From assembly GCF_016901995.1 (NCBI RefSeq), contig NZ_JACJLE010000012.1, forward strand, positions 1 to 64,000: a stretch of DNA of 64,000 nucleotides. The letters run 5' to 3'. Both the position numbers and the translations under genes were made by a program. How positions within the stretch are numbered: position 1 is the stretch's first letter; the number at the start of each line of letters is the position of its first letter. Shown here piece by piece: positions 25,224 through 34,451 of the stretch. The notes beneath the pieces were generated by a model. The model was given only the letters and a program-made list of their open reading frames with translations, was not told the DNA's origin and did no database searches. This DNA comes from Bacteroides caecigallinarum (GTDB lineage Bacteria; Bacteroidota; Bacteroidia; Bacteroidales; Bacteroidaceae).

Positions 25224-27236
25224 ATGAGAAAGACTTTTATTTTAGGCTTTGGATTAGCAACCACATTGATTGCAACGTCTTGCGTAAAAGACAATAGCTT
25301 CAATCAGGAATTGATGAATGAAGGAATTGTCTTTAGCAGTTCAATCAGTTCGCGAGCAACAGACACTTCATTTGAAGCAAATGATGAGATTGGCATTTCC
25401 ATGAGTCCGGGAGATGCAAACAATGTACTTTATTCCACAACAGACGGAACCAATTTCACATCGACAGCTCCGATTACCTATAATATGGCTGGTGCCGTTG
25501 AAACTGTTGACTTCTACGGAGTATATCCATACAAAGAAAATTCAATAAGCAATAATGCTTATAATTTTACACTTTCAACAGATGCAGCAACACCATTGAC
25601 AAAAAATGACGTGATGATGGCAACGGCAAAAGGGGTAACATTAGGAGCTAAAAATGTAAGTTTGGATTTCAAACATAAATTGGTAAAAATAGTTGTCCAA
25701 CTTTCCAACGCTAACGGCCAGCCCATTACCGATGCACAATTAAAAATAAACAATCAACAGTTGGCTGGTACATTAAACATGACTGACGAAACTGTAACAG
25801 CAACCGACGCGGCAGATGATGAAATGCCTTTTGCATACAACACTTCAATTAGCGGACAATACCAAACAATTGTAATGCCGTCAGCCCCGGTACAAGGACG
25901 TTACATTGAAATTACACACAACGGCAAGACCTATACATTACCTGTAGATAATCAGGATTTCGTTTCCGGTAAAAAACTCACTTTCACGGCAACTCTTAAT
26001 GTAGATGGTACAGTAGAACAAGGAACACCTATAACTGTAGTTCCATCAGTGTCAGACTGGGATGAAGAGAAAATAAACTCCGGATGGCTTCTGAGTGGAG
26101 AAATCCAGGTAACAGGTAAAACACCAAAACAATTGGTCAGCAACATACAATTAAACAACGGAACAACCACTGTAATCAATAATTTTACTGGAACATTAAA
26201 CCAAGATGATGTTTACTGCATATCATATACATGTGGAAATGGCTCTTTATTATCAACAGATACACAGACTGCAAGTATTACCATAACTCCGGTAGCTGGT
26301 GGAACCGGAATAAGATACACTTTACAACAGCCTGAAGGAAAACTTCTGATTAAAGTTGGAGATGGCACAGCAGGAATAAGCATAAAAGCCAATGATAGCG
26401 ACATTACCTTAAATGAGGTAACTGTATATACGTCATCCAATAATGTGATTGTCCCCATTACTCTATGGGAAGGAAATGCGGAAAACAAAGAAGTATACAA
26501 TGTTTTAGGCCTGGTTAATATCCAAATTAAAGAAGCTGACTTGGCAGAACTTAAACTTGGATCAAAACTACGTATTTACTATACACCGTGCGACGCAAAT
26601 CAAGGAGCAAGCTTATATTCCGCACAATATACTGAAGGAAATTATACATCTTCAAAAACTATAATTTATGACAGCTATAATTCCATAGAACCTTACAATA
26701 ATGAATACATCACTGTTTATGTATTGAATCAATGGCTTAAAGAATTCAAAGAAAACAATAATTCAATAGGCATAAGCGGAACAAACTGTAAGATTACAAA
26801 AGTTATTCTCATCCCGGCATCAGGAGGTGAAGATGTAAATGAAAACATGTTATGGAAAGGAAGATGTCAAACATTTAGCATATGGAATAGTGTAAACTTA
26901 TGGCTACCTGAAGAAATCTCAACAGGAGGAACACTACGTGTCAATTTTGAACCTGCTCAACATAAAGTTGATGGAGATGGAGATGGAGCAATAATTACCA
27001 AGCCATTACTCGGAGGATTTGTAATAACATACCCTGAAGGTGGAGAGACACGAACAGAAATCCTCACACCGGTAGAGATTGAAGAAAATGCTACATCACA
27101 AGACTTTGTAATAACAGATGAAGTATTACAGAAATTACAGGAAAATATCTTTAACATAAACCGACTTTCAATATATGATAAAAATGAAACAGGCGGACTT
27201 GCAATTACCAGCGTAGAATACATCCCAGCCCAATAA
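25224..27236 (+). CDS. Fimbrillin-like surface lipoprotein with tandem C-terminal modules
   Basis: Lipoprotein of 670 residues (lipobox ATSC, Cys20, followed by VKDNS), probably surface-exposed. Residues about 30-290 resemble the fimbrillin/Mfa-like fold (for example FYGVYPY, NDVMMATAKGV, LDFKHKLVKIVV). A middle region (290-400) is followed by two related modules, about 410-533 and 540-670: each starts with LWEG or LWKG, has LR(I/V)x(Y/F)xP near its middle and ends with ITKVILIPA or ITSVEYIPA. No catalytic motif is visible. As first gene of the right arm, upstream of a GH5 and a fucosidase, it is best explained as an additional surface glycan-binding protein rather than a pilus subunit. The ligand is unknown. 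Confidence 0.75.
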   Translation: MRKTFILGFGLATTLIATSCVKDNSFNQELMNEGIVFSSSISSRATDTSFEANDEIGISMSPGDANNVLYSTTDGTNFTSTAPITYNMAGAVETVDFYGVYPYKENSISNNAYNFTLSTDAATPLTKNDVMMATAKGVTLGAKNVSLDFKHKLVKIVVQLSNANGQPITDAQLKINNQQLAGTLNMTDETVTATDAADDEMPFAYNTSISGQYQTIVMPSAPVQGRYIEITHNGKTYTLPVDNQDFVSGKKLTFTATLNVDGTVEQGTPITVVPSVSDWDEEKINSGWLLSGEIQVTGKTPKQLVSNIQLNNGTTTVINNFTGTLNQDDVYCISYTCGNGSLLSTDTQTASITITPVAGGTGIRYTLQQPEGKLLIKVGDGTAGISIKANDSDITLNEVTVYTSSNNVIVPITLWEGNAENKEVYNVLGLVNIQIKEADLAELKLGSKLRIYYTPCDANQGASLYSAQYTEGNYTSSKTIIYDSYNSIEPYNNEYITVYVLNQWLKEFKENNNSIGISGTNCKITKVILIPASGGEDVNENMLWKGRCQTFSIWNSVNLWLPEEISTGGTLRVNFEPAQHKVDGDGDGAIITKPLLGGFVITYPEGGETRTEILTPVEIEENATSQDFVITDEVLQKLQENIFNINRLSIYDKNETGGLAITSVEYIPAQ

Positions 27237-27288
27237 GAACAATAAAGACAGATAATTTTTTATTGTGGTAAACTCTTTATATTTTTCA

Positions 27289-27344
27289 CTTGCCGGTCTA
27301 TGGGGTATTGTAGGGGAATTCAATGCCTCATAGATTCCGGCAAG
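27289..27344 (+). terminator. Intercistronic hairpin, possible attenuator
   Basis: CTTGCCGGTCTATG (27,289-27,302) pairs with CATAGA-tt-CCGGCAAG (27,329-27,344): a 14-bp stem with a 2-nt bulge. Only a weak T-stretch follows. It sits between the fimbrillin-like gene and the GH5, so it may lower expression of the downstream enzymes or protect the upstream mRNA. Confidence 0.5.
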
Positions 27345-27384
27345 TAATTTTATAGGCATCACCAGATTAATCAAAACATCTTGC

Positions 27385-28590
27385 ATGAAAAGACATATAC
27401 TACTTTTAAAACTATGTATATTTATTTTAACTATAAATACATGGCCGGCACTACACGCCGTAACAAAATCAAAGATTCCTTATGAAACAGCCAAAGAATT
27501 GGGGCTAGGGTGGAACTTGGGCAATCAACTCGATGCTTTCCAAGACGGTAAAGCACAAGAAACGGTATGGGGAAATCCACCTGTGACACAAAAATTCTTC
27601 TATCGATTGGCCGAGGTCGGATTTACCTCCGTACGTATCCCAATAACATGGGTAGGACATTTTGGTGAGGGTCCTGAATATAAAATTTCGGACAGTTATA
27701 TGAACCGGGTAGCAGAAGTTGTAAACTACGCAGAAAATGCAGGCTTAAACACAATTATAAACATACACCATGACGGAGTGGAAAGTTACTTCTGGCTTGA
27801 CATCAAAAATGCAGCACTAAACGAAGAAGCAAACGATACTATTAAAAACATGATAAAGTCTATATGGACTCAGATAGCAAACCGTTTCAAGGATAAAGGT
27901 GATTTCCTTATATTTGAATCAATGAACGAAATCCATGACGGTAAATGGGGATGGGGAGCAAACCTTAGCGACGGTGGACGCCAATATGCTGTTTTAAATG
28001 AATGGAATCAAGTATTCGTAGATGCGGTACGTTCCACAGGAGGGAATAACGCAAACCGTTTTCTGGCAATACCTGGCTATGCCACCAATATAGATTTGAC
28101 AGTAAAACACTTCAAATTACCTAAAGACAAAACTCCCAACCGACTGATGGTGTCAATCCACTATTATGACCCAATGGATTACACAATGGGAGATATTTAT
28201 TCAGAATGGGGACATACAGCGAGTCAGGATATGAAATATAAAGGAATGGATGAAGAATATATGCAGGAACAATTCAAGTCAATAAAATCAACTTTCATTG
28301 ACAATGGTATTCCGGTTTATATAGGAGAAATGGGATGCAAATACCGTGAGGATAAACGCTCTGAAAGTTTTAGAGAATATTTTCTAGAATATCTTTGCAA
28401 GGCAGCCAAAGAAAACGGTATGGCTCCATTCTATTGGGACAACGGAAAAGACCGCTCATGCATTTTTGACCGGTCGAACGGGAAGCTGGTACATAACGGA
28501 AAACGTGTGATAAAACTTATGAAACGCGCTGTTTTTACAGACAAAAAATCATATACACTCCAAACAGTTTACGAAAACGCGCCACAATAG
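27385..28590 (+). CDS. Second GH5 endo-glucanase (secreted)
   Basis: GH5 enzyme of 401 residues with a type I signal peptide (about 1-25) and no lipobox, so probably periplasmic. The barrel occupies almost the whole mature chain; LGLGWNLGNQLD near the N-terminus and IHHDG are typical of subfamily 4. Acid/base Glu182 in ESMNEIHD, nucleophile Glu315 in YIGEMG. Unlike the surface GH5 at 16,603 it has no BACON domain. It may shorten imported xyloglucan oligosaccharides. It follows the fimbrillin-like gene and precedes GH29 by about 50 bp. Confidence 0.9.
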   Translation: MKRHILLLKLCIFILTINTWPALHAVTKSKIPYETAKELGLGWNLGNQLDAFQDGKAQETVWGNPPVTQKFFYRLAEVGFTSVRIPITWVGHFGEGPEYKISDSYMNRVAEVVNYAENAGLNTIINIHHDGVESYFWLDIKNAALNEEANDTIKNMIKSIWTQIANRFKDKGDFLIFESMNEIHDGKWGWGANLSDGGRQYAVLNEWNQVFVDAVRSTGGNNANRFLAIPGYATNIDLTVKHFKLPKDKTPNRLMVSIHYYDPMDYTMGDIYSEWGHTASQDMKYKGMDEEYMQEQFKSIKSTFIDNGIPVYIGEMGCKYREDKRSESFREYFLEYLCKAAKENGMAPFYWDNGKDRSCIFDRSNGKLVHNGKRVIKLMKRAVFTDKKSYTLQTVYENAPQ

Positions 28591-28641
28591 TCTCAATAAA
28601 ATAATACAGAAATAAATTTGTTAATAAAGATTTATTATGCG

Positions 28642-30168
28642 ATGAAAAAACTATTCTATTCTATCATTATGCTTTTGTTTGTTTCTTGTAGCACAAACGA
28701 GAAAAAAACAGATGTGATGTCCGTTGAATCTCCGAAAGGAACAAATGTATTTCAGGACAACTGGGAAAACATAGCCGAGAATTACCATTTCCCTGAATGG
28801 TTCTCTGATGCCAAATTTGGAATATTCATCCACTGGGGAGTATATTCAGTCCCCGCATACGGAAGTGAATGGTATTCCAGAAATATGTATCAGAAAGGGT
28901 CTGACGAATATAAACACCATATTGAGACATATGGCCCACAGGACAAATTCGGATACAAAGATTTCATACCAATGTTCAAAGCAGAGAAATTTGATGCAGA
29001 TGAATGGGTGAAATTATTCAAAGAAGCAGGGGCAAAATACATAGTGCCGGTTGCGGAACATCATGACGGCTTCGCCATGTATAATAGCGAACACAACCCA
29101 TGGAATGCAGTTAAAATGGGCCCCAAAAGAGATATTATAGGTTTATTGAAAAAAGCTGCGGAAAAAGAAGGGATAATATTCGGATTATCCAGCCACAGAC
29201 TTGAGAATGCATGGTTCTTTAACGGTGGTATGGAATTTCCATCTGATGTACAGGATACTACAATTACACTATATGGTAAGCGTTCAGAAAAAGAAGTGTA
29301 TTCAGACGAAGTATGTATAGACTTCCTTATACATACACATGAACTTATTGACAAATATCAACCACAGCTTATATATTTCGACTGGACTGTAAACAAGATA
29401 CCGGAATATTTTAACAAATTCCTTGCATATTATTACAATTGTTCGTTAGACTGGGGCAAAGGTGTTGTTGTTAACACAAAGCATGGCTATCCTACAAACA
29501 TACTGGTTGGAGACGTGGAACGTGGAAAACTAAATGAAATGAGAAAATATCCATGGCAGACTGACACCTCAATAGGTAAACATTCATGGGGATATGTAAA
29601 CGGAGAAGAAAATAAAACTCCTGACCAGATAATACACGACCTAGTGGATATAGTAAGCAAGAACGGCAATCTCCTGTTGAATATAGGGCCACACCCTGAC
29701 GGAACTATTACGGACGAACAAAAGCAAGTACTGCTATCAATAGGTAAATGGTTAAAGATAAACGGTGATGCCATATATGGTACACGTTGTTGGATTAAGT
29801 CCGGTGAAGGTGAATCAAAAGGTACTTCTGGTTCATTTTCCGACAATGAAGCAACAAAATATAATTGCCAAGATATACGTTTTACCACTAAAGACAACAC
29901 TCTATATGCCATCACTTTAGATTGGGGCAAACGAGTAATGATAAAATCTTTGAACAAGGATGTTGTACGTGATGCAAAGATTCTTAACGTGAAAATGCTC
30001 GGCTCTGATGAAAAAATAGCATGGCAACAAACAGACAAGGGCCTCTTAATAACTTTCCCTTCCAAAAAGCCATGCGAAACCGCATATTCATTTAAAATCT
30101 CTTTTGACAAAAAAGTAGGTGAAGGATTAGAATCCGAAATGATTGATATACCATTCAAACATGGATAA
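28642..30168 (+). CDS. GH29 alpha-L-fucosidase, lipoprotein
   Basis: Retaining alpha-L-fucosidase of 508 residues. The ATG at 28,642 is chosen because a lipoprotein signal starts there (lipobox FVSC, Cys16); a TTG eight codons upstream is less likely. The catalytic barrel starts with WFSDAKFGIFIHWGVYSVP, includes the substrate-binding HHDGFAMY, and has the nucleophile Asp247 in LIYFDW; a C-terminal beta-sandwich follows. It acts on terminal fucose and is the second fucosidase of the locus next to GH95, which is inverting. The gene ends the first plus-strand transcript, before a hairpin at 30,209. Confidence 0.92.
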   Translation: MKKLFYSIIMLLFVSCSTNEKKTDVMSVESPKGTNVFQDNWENIAENYHFPEWFSDAKFGIFIHWGVYSVPAYGSEWYSRNMYQKGSDEYKHHIETYGPQDKFGYKDFIPMFKAEKFDADEWVKLFKEAGAKYIVPVAEHHDGFAMYNSEHNPWNAVKMGPKRDIIGLLKKAAEKEGIIFGLSSHRLENAWFFNGGMEFPSDVQDTTITLYGKRSEKEVYSDEVCIDFLIHTHELIDKYQPQLIYFDWTVNKIPEYFNKFLAYYYNCSLDWGKGVVVNTKHGYPTNILVGDVERGKLNEMRKYPWQTDTSIGKHSWGYVNGEENKTPDQIIHDLVDIVSKNGNLLLNIGPHPDGTITDEQKQVLLSIGKWLKINGDAIYGTRCWIKSGEGESKGTSGSFSDNEATKYNCQDIRFTTKDNTLYAITLDWGKRVMIKSLNKDVVRDAKILNVKMLGSDEKIAWQQTDKGLLITFPSKKPCETAYSFKISFDKKVGEGLESEMIDIPFKHG

Positions 30169-30208
30169 AAACATGGATTTATTAATTTAATTTGTTGATG
30201 TATATGTT

Positions 30209-30241
30209 TTGCCCGGCTTAAATTATTTTTAAGTCGGGCAA
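30209..30241 (+). terminator. Hairpin terminator after GH29
   Basis: 12-bp stem with one G-T pair (30,209-30,220 with 30,230-30,241) followed by an AT-rich stretch. Separates the enzyme transcript from the regulator gene. Confidence 0.6.
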
Positions 30242-30265
30242 TTAATTATATATAGTTGTTATGTT

Positions 30266-30297
30266 TTTGGTTTTTTGCTTACTTTTTATTTCTTTTG
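30266..30297 (+). promoter_or_regulatory. Promoter of the HTCS gene
   Basis: TTTG (30,266-30,269), 20-bp spacer, TTCTTTTG (30,290-30,297), one base off TAnnTTTG. The predicted leader is about 20 nt. Independent promoter for the regulator is usual in PULs. Confidence 0.5.
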
Positions 30298-30323
30298 TAA
30301 AATAAAAAAATAAATTGATTTAT

Positions 30324-33300
30324 ATGAAAAGATTGTCTTTGGTCATATTATGGCAGATTATATTCGTTTCTTTGTATTCGCAACCTTTCAATTTCAAACA
30401 CCTTGAAGTGGCTGACGGATTATCCAACAATTCAGTTTATGCCATATTGAAAGACAAAGACGGTTTTATGTGGTTCGGAACCAACGCCGGACTGAACCGT
30501 TTTGACGGATATACATTCAAGGTTTTCCGTCATTTACATGATGATAAACATTCACTTCCTGACAATTACGTAAAAGAAATAATAGAAAGTCCCAATGGAA
30601 ATTTATGGATAAAAATGGGGACAGGATACACTATGTTCGATAAAGCGGCCAACCAGTTCAATAACGATACCAAAAATTTTATGAAAAAACTAGGCAGCAA
30701 TGGTTTACCTGAATGTATTTATGTAGATTCAAATGAACAGACATGGTTCTTTGTAGGATGGGAAGGTTTTTATCGTTATGACAAAAATAATAATACAAAA
30801 TTCGTTTCATTATATAACTTTGGATTGCCTGAATTTGGTGTCAGCGCTATCAATGAATGTAACGATGGAATTTTATTCCAATACAACAACGGAATACTTG
30901 TCTGCATTGACCCGTCTGAGATGAAACCTAAATGGATAAAGGATGAAATATCTCTTCAAATGAACGGGAAACAAGCATTTTATTCATTATTCGTAGATAA
31001 AGAACAATGCATTTGGATTTCCAATAATTCAAATTTATATGTATATGATACAGTTTCAGACGAATGGAGACACGATTTGGAAGAACCATGGAAAAGCCAG
31101 AATGATATTATACATTCAGTTTCACAAGATAACATTGGTAGAATATGGGTAGGCAAAGACTACGGAGGCATAGATGTTTTTGATAAAAAAACCGGTCATT
31201 TAACAAATCTTGTAAATGATAAAAATAATACTCGCAGTTTATCACATAACACCGTTTACAAAATATATACAGACAAATATGGAACAACATGGATTGGAAC
31301 ATATAAAAAAGGTATTTCATATTATAGCGAAAGTATGTTCAAATTCAACATGTATGAACTTGGTGATATTACATGCGTAGAACAGGCCGATGATAAGCAT
31401 GTGTGGTTAGGAACAAATAATGATGGACTATTTTTATGGAATATCGAAGAGGCGAAAGTAAAAAAACACTACAACTTTACCTCACCCATAGTTTCACTAT
31501 TAAAAACAAGTGATAACAGATTATGGATAGGCACATTCAACAATGGTCTGTACAGTCTTGACATAAAAGGATTAACCAAATACACAGTAAACAATAACGG
31601 GTTATTGGGCAATAACGTATGGTCCATGGCAGAAGCTGACGGAAAACTATGGATAGGTTTCTTAGACGGAGGAATCCAATATATTGATATGAAAAGCAAC
31701 AAACTTACCAAGTACGATGAAATAAATGGGATGGTACCATCACTATGCGTAACAAAAGACAATATCCTTGTAGTAGGAAAGCCACAATTAGCTTTAGTAG
31801 ATCTGGAAACACTCAAATTAAAAGAAACAATCAGAAATACATCTTTAAGCGGACATGGTGTAAATCAGGTATATAGTGACAGCCGTGGATTAATATGGAT
31901 AGCGACAAACGAAGGTCTTGAAATGTATAACAGAAAACGTCACGCAACTACAAATTTTACAGAAACAACAAATGCAGAAGGCGAAGTCATATCGGGTATA
32001 ACAGAAGATAATAATCACGATATCTGGGTTACATCTACACGTCACATGATCCACATAAAGGTATCAAAAGATGCAAACGGAAAATATGTATTCGAATCAC
32101 ACATTTACAATGAGAAAGACGGACTACAAAACTGCGATTTCAATCTAAGGGCAATTAAGACATTGAAAGACGGTACAATTATTGCAGGAGGACTTTATGG
32201 ACTAAACACATTTAATCCTGATAAAATACATTATAACACAATACCTCCTAAAATAATGTTTTCCGAATTATATCTGTTTAATCAGAAGATTGAAGCTGGA
32301 GTAGAATACAATGGCAATATCATACTGACTAAAGACATAAACTCAACAAGAAAAGTAGAACTTAAAAATACACAAAATATATTCTCATTAGAATTAAGTT
32401 CAGACAATTATAATCTACCTGAAAAAACATGCTATAAATACAAAATGGAAGGTGTAAATGATGAATGGCTTACATTGCCTATAGGATTAAACAGGCTTAC
32501 ATTCACAAATTTAACCCCGAAAAAATACATTTTATATGTAAAAGCCATAAACAGCGACGGATATGAAAGTATAGAAACTGCAAAACTGGAAATCGTGGTA
32601 CATCCTCCTTTCTGGTTATCTTGGTGGGCATATTCATGTTATACCTTAATAGCAATATGTATATTGTTATCAGCACGTAAAATGATTTTAAAACGTGAGC
32701 GTGAAAAATTCCGTTTACAACAAATAGAACAAGAGGCTGTAAAAAATGAAGAAATAAACCAAATGAAGTTTCGTTTCTTTACAAATATCAGCCATGAGCT
32801 TCGCACTCCTCTGACATTGATTATATCACCATTAGAAGACTTGTTGAAAAGTACAAAAGATGAATCACAAAAATCAATGCTCATGCTTATATACAGAAAC
32901 GCACAACGCCTACTGATACTTGTAAACCAGCTACTTGATTTCAGAAAAAGTGAAATGACAGGACATACTCTATCGTTATCAGAAAGTGATATCGTAGCAT
33001 ATATTCGCGAAGTATGTAACTCATTTCTGCTAATGGCAAACAAAAAACATATTCAGTTCTTTTTCTTTTCAGGAATAGACAATTTCCATATGGCATTCGA
33101 TGCTGATAAAATAAGTAAAATAGTTACTAACTTACTTTCAAACGCATTTAAGTTTACACCTGACGGCGGACGAGTAACTGTCATGATAGAACACATTGAG
33201 GGAACACAGGAAATGCTGGAAATAAAAGTATCAGATACAGGTATTGGTATCCCAGACTCTGAGAAAGAGCATATTTTCGAACGATTCTATCAAGCTGGAC

Positions 33301-34307
33301 ATAAAGGAATTGAAGAAAGTACAGGTAGCGGTATAGGACTTAGCCTGGTACGTGATTTTGTAAACTTACATGATGGAAGTGTAGAAGTATTCGACAATAT
33401 AGGGACAGGAACAGTTTTTGTAATACAACTTCCTGTAAAACATGTAGACTTAATATCGGAACATATTGTCAGTGCTGTTGAAAATACAAATGAAAAAAAT
33501 AATGAAGATACAGAAAAAGTAATAGAGCAAACAGACCGTAGAGACTTCCCATTAATACTAATAGTAGATGATAATGAAGATTTCCGTATTTTCATGCAAC
33601 ATAGTTTAGAATTACAATACAATGTTGAAATAGCATCCAATGGAGAAGAAGCATGGGAAATGATACAACAGAAACGCCCTGATCTTATTATAAGCGATGT
33701 AATGATGCCTGTAATGGATGGCATAGAACTATGCAAACTAATAAAAAACAATCAGCCAACAGCACACATACCTGTAATATTACTAACTGCACGACAGGCT
33801 GTTGAATCAAAAGTTGAAGGCTTGGAAATAGGTGCAGATGATTATGTAACCAAACCTTTTAACATGACGGTATTGACATTACGTATCAGGAAATTGATTG
33901 AGTTAAGTCATTACAAACAAATATCACACTCAACAATAGATCCTACGCCAAGCAACATAGTAATAACATCATTAGATGAAAAACTAGTAGAAAAAGCTAT
34001 TAAATACGTAGAAGACAATATATCTAGGAGTGAACTTTCAGTTGAAGAACTTAGTAGCGAACTTGGAATGAGTAGAGTACATCTGTATAAAAAGTTATTA
34101 CAGATAACTGGAAAAACGCCAATAGAGTTTATACGTACAATCAGACTGAAAAGAGCAGCTCAATTATTACGCGAAAGTCAGTTATATGTATCCGAGATTG
34201 CTTATGAAGTAGGATTTAACAACCCCAAATATTTCAGCAAATATTTCAAGGATGAATTTGGAGTTTTACCTTCAGCATATCAGTTAAAAGAGAAAAATAA
34301 CAAATAA
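30324..34307 (+). CDS. Hybrid two-component system regulator (HTCS)
   Basis: One-protein sensor and transcription activator, 1327 residues from the ATG at 30,324 (signal MKRLSLVILWQIIFVSLYSQ). Periplasmic part: two seven-bladed Reg_prop propellers (about 25-660; repeated (I/L)W(I/F)GT motifs) and a Y_Y_Y domain (about 690-760). One membrane helix (about 763-785). Cytoplasmic part: HisKA with phospho-acceptor His824 in NISHELRTP, HATPase with N-box NLLSNAFKF and DTGIGIP/GSGIGL, receiver domain with Asp1125 in IISDVMMP and Lys in VTKPF, and an AraC-type HTH (about 1220-1320). It should bind an oligosaccharide released in the periplasm and activate both PUL arms. All catalytic motifs are intact. 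Confidence 0.97.
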   Translation: MKRLSLVILWQIIFVSLYSQPFNFKHLEVADGLSNNSVYAILKDKDGFMWFGTNAGLNRFDGYTFKVFRHLHDDKHSLPDNYVKEIIESPNGNLWIKMGTGYTMFDKAANQFNNDTKNFMKKLGSNGLPECIYVDSNEQTWFFVGWEGFYRYDKNNNTKFVSLYNFGLPEFGVSAINECNDGILFQYNNGILVCIDPSEMKPKWIKDEISLQMNGKQAFYSLFVDKEQCIWISNNSNLYVYDTVSDEWRHDLEEPWKSQNDIIHSVSQDNIGRIWVGKDYGGIDVFDKKTGHLTNLVNDKNNTRSLSHNTVYKIYTDKYGTTWIGTYKKGISYYSESMFKFNMYELGDITCVEQADDKHVWLGTNNDGLFLWNIEEAKVKKHYNFTSPIVSLLKTSDNRLWIGTFNNGLYSLDIKGLTKYTVNNNGLLGNNVWSMAEADGKLWIGFLDGGIQYIDMKSNKLTKYDEINGMVPSLCVTKDNILVVGKPQLALVDLETLKLKETIRNTSLSGHGVNQVYSDSRGLIWIATNEGLEMYNRKRHATTNFTETTNAEGEVISGITEDNNHDIWVTSTRHMIHIKVSKDANGKYVFESHIYNEKDGLQNCDFNLRAIKTLKDGTIIAGGLYGLNTFNPDKIHYNTIPPKIMFSELYLFNQKIEAGVEYNGNIILTKDINSTRKVELKNTQNIFSLELSSDNYNLPEKTCYKYKMEGVNDEWLTLPIGLNRLTFTNLTPKKYILYVKAINSDGYESIETAKLEIVVHPPFWLSWWAYSCYTLIAICILLSARKMILKREREKFRLQQIEQEAVKNEEINQMKFRFFTNISHELRTPLTLIISPLEDLLKSTKDESQKSMLMLIYRNAQRLLILVNQLLDFRKSEMTGHTLSLSESDIVAYIREVCNSFLLMANKKHIQFFFFSGIDNFHMAFDADKISKIVTNLLSNAFKFTPDGGRVTVMIEHIEGTQEMLEIKVSDTGIGIPDSEKEHIFERFYQAGHKGIEESTGSGIGLSLVRDFVNLHDGSVEVFDNIGTGTVFVIQLPVKHVDLISEHIVSAVENTNEKNNEDTEKVIEQTDRRDFPLILIVDDNEDFRIFMQHSLELQYNVEIASNGEEAWEMIQQKRPDLIISDVMMPVMDGIELCKLIKNNQPTAHIPVILLTARQAVESKVEGLEIGADDYVTKPFNMTVLTLRIRKLIELSHYKQISHSTIDPTPSNIVITSLDEKLVEKAIKYVEDNISRSELSVEELSSELGMSRVHLYKKLLQITGKTPIEFIRTIRLKRAAQLLRESQLYVSEIAYEVGFNNPKYFSKYFKDEFGVLPSAYQLKEKNNK

Positions 34308-34357
34308 TACCCTTGCATGAAACAAACAGACCTCTGAGGAACAAGATAATACCCTTG
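34304..34357 (+). promoter_or_regulatory. 12-bp direct repeat upstream of GH31, possible operator
   Basis: ATAATACCCTTG occurs at 34,304-34,315 (overlapping the last codon of the HTCS gene) and at 34,346-34,357, exactly 42 bp apart (four helical turns). Each copy is followed by a related tail, cATGAAAC or tATAAAAC. The second copy ends 39 bp before the -7 element, the usual place for an activator site. Confidence 0.55.
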
Positions 34358-34396
34358 TATAAAACATTATAAATCTTAACTCCTAACAATAAACAG

Positions 34397-34404
34397 TATT
34401 TTTG
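34397..34404 (+). promoter_or_regulatory. Promoter -7 element of the GH31 operon
   Basis: TATTTTTG, exact TAnnTTTG match, about 47 bp before the ATG at 34,452. No -33 TTTG is seen, consistent with dependence on an activator bound at the upstream direct repeat. Confidence 0.6.
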
Positions 34405-34451
34405 CATATGAGAAAAGTTTTATAGAATTAACTAATTAAATACTTGGGTAT

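Noticed and set aside
29487-30158. 223-codon frame antisense to GH29
   Set aside because: Same reason: lies wholly inside a recognised enzyme gene, no domain.
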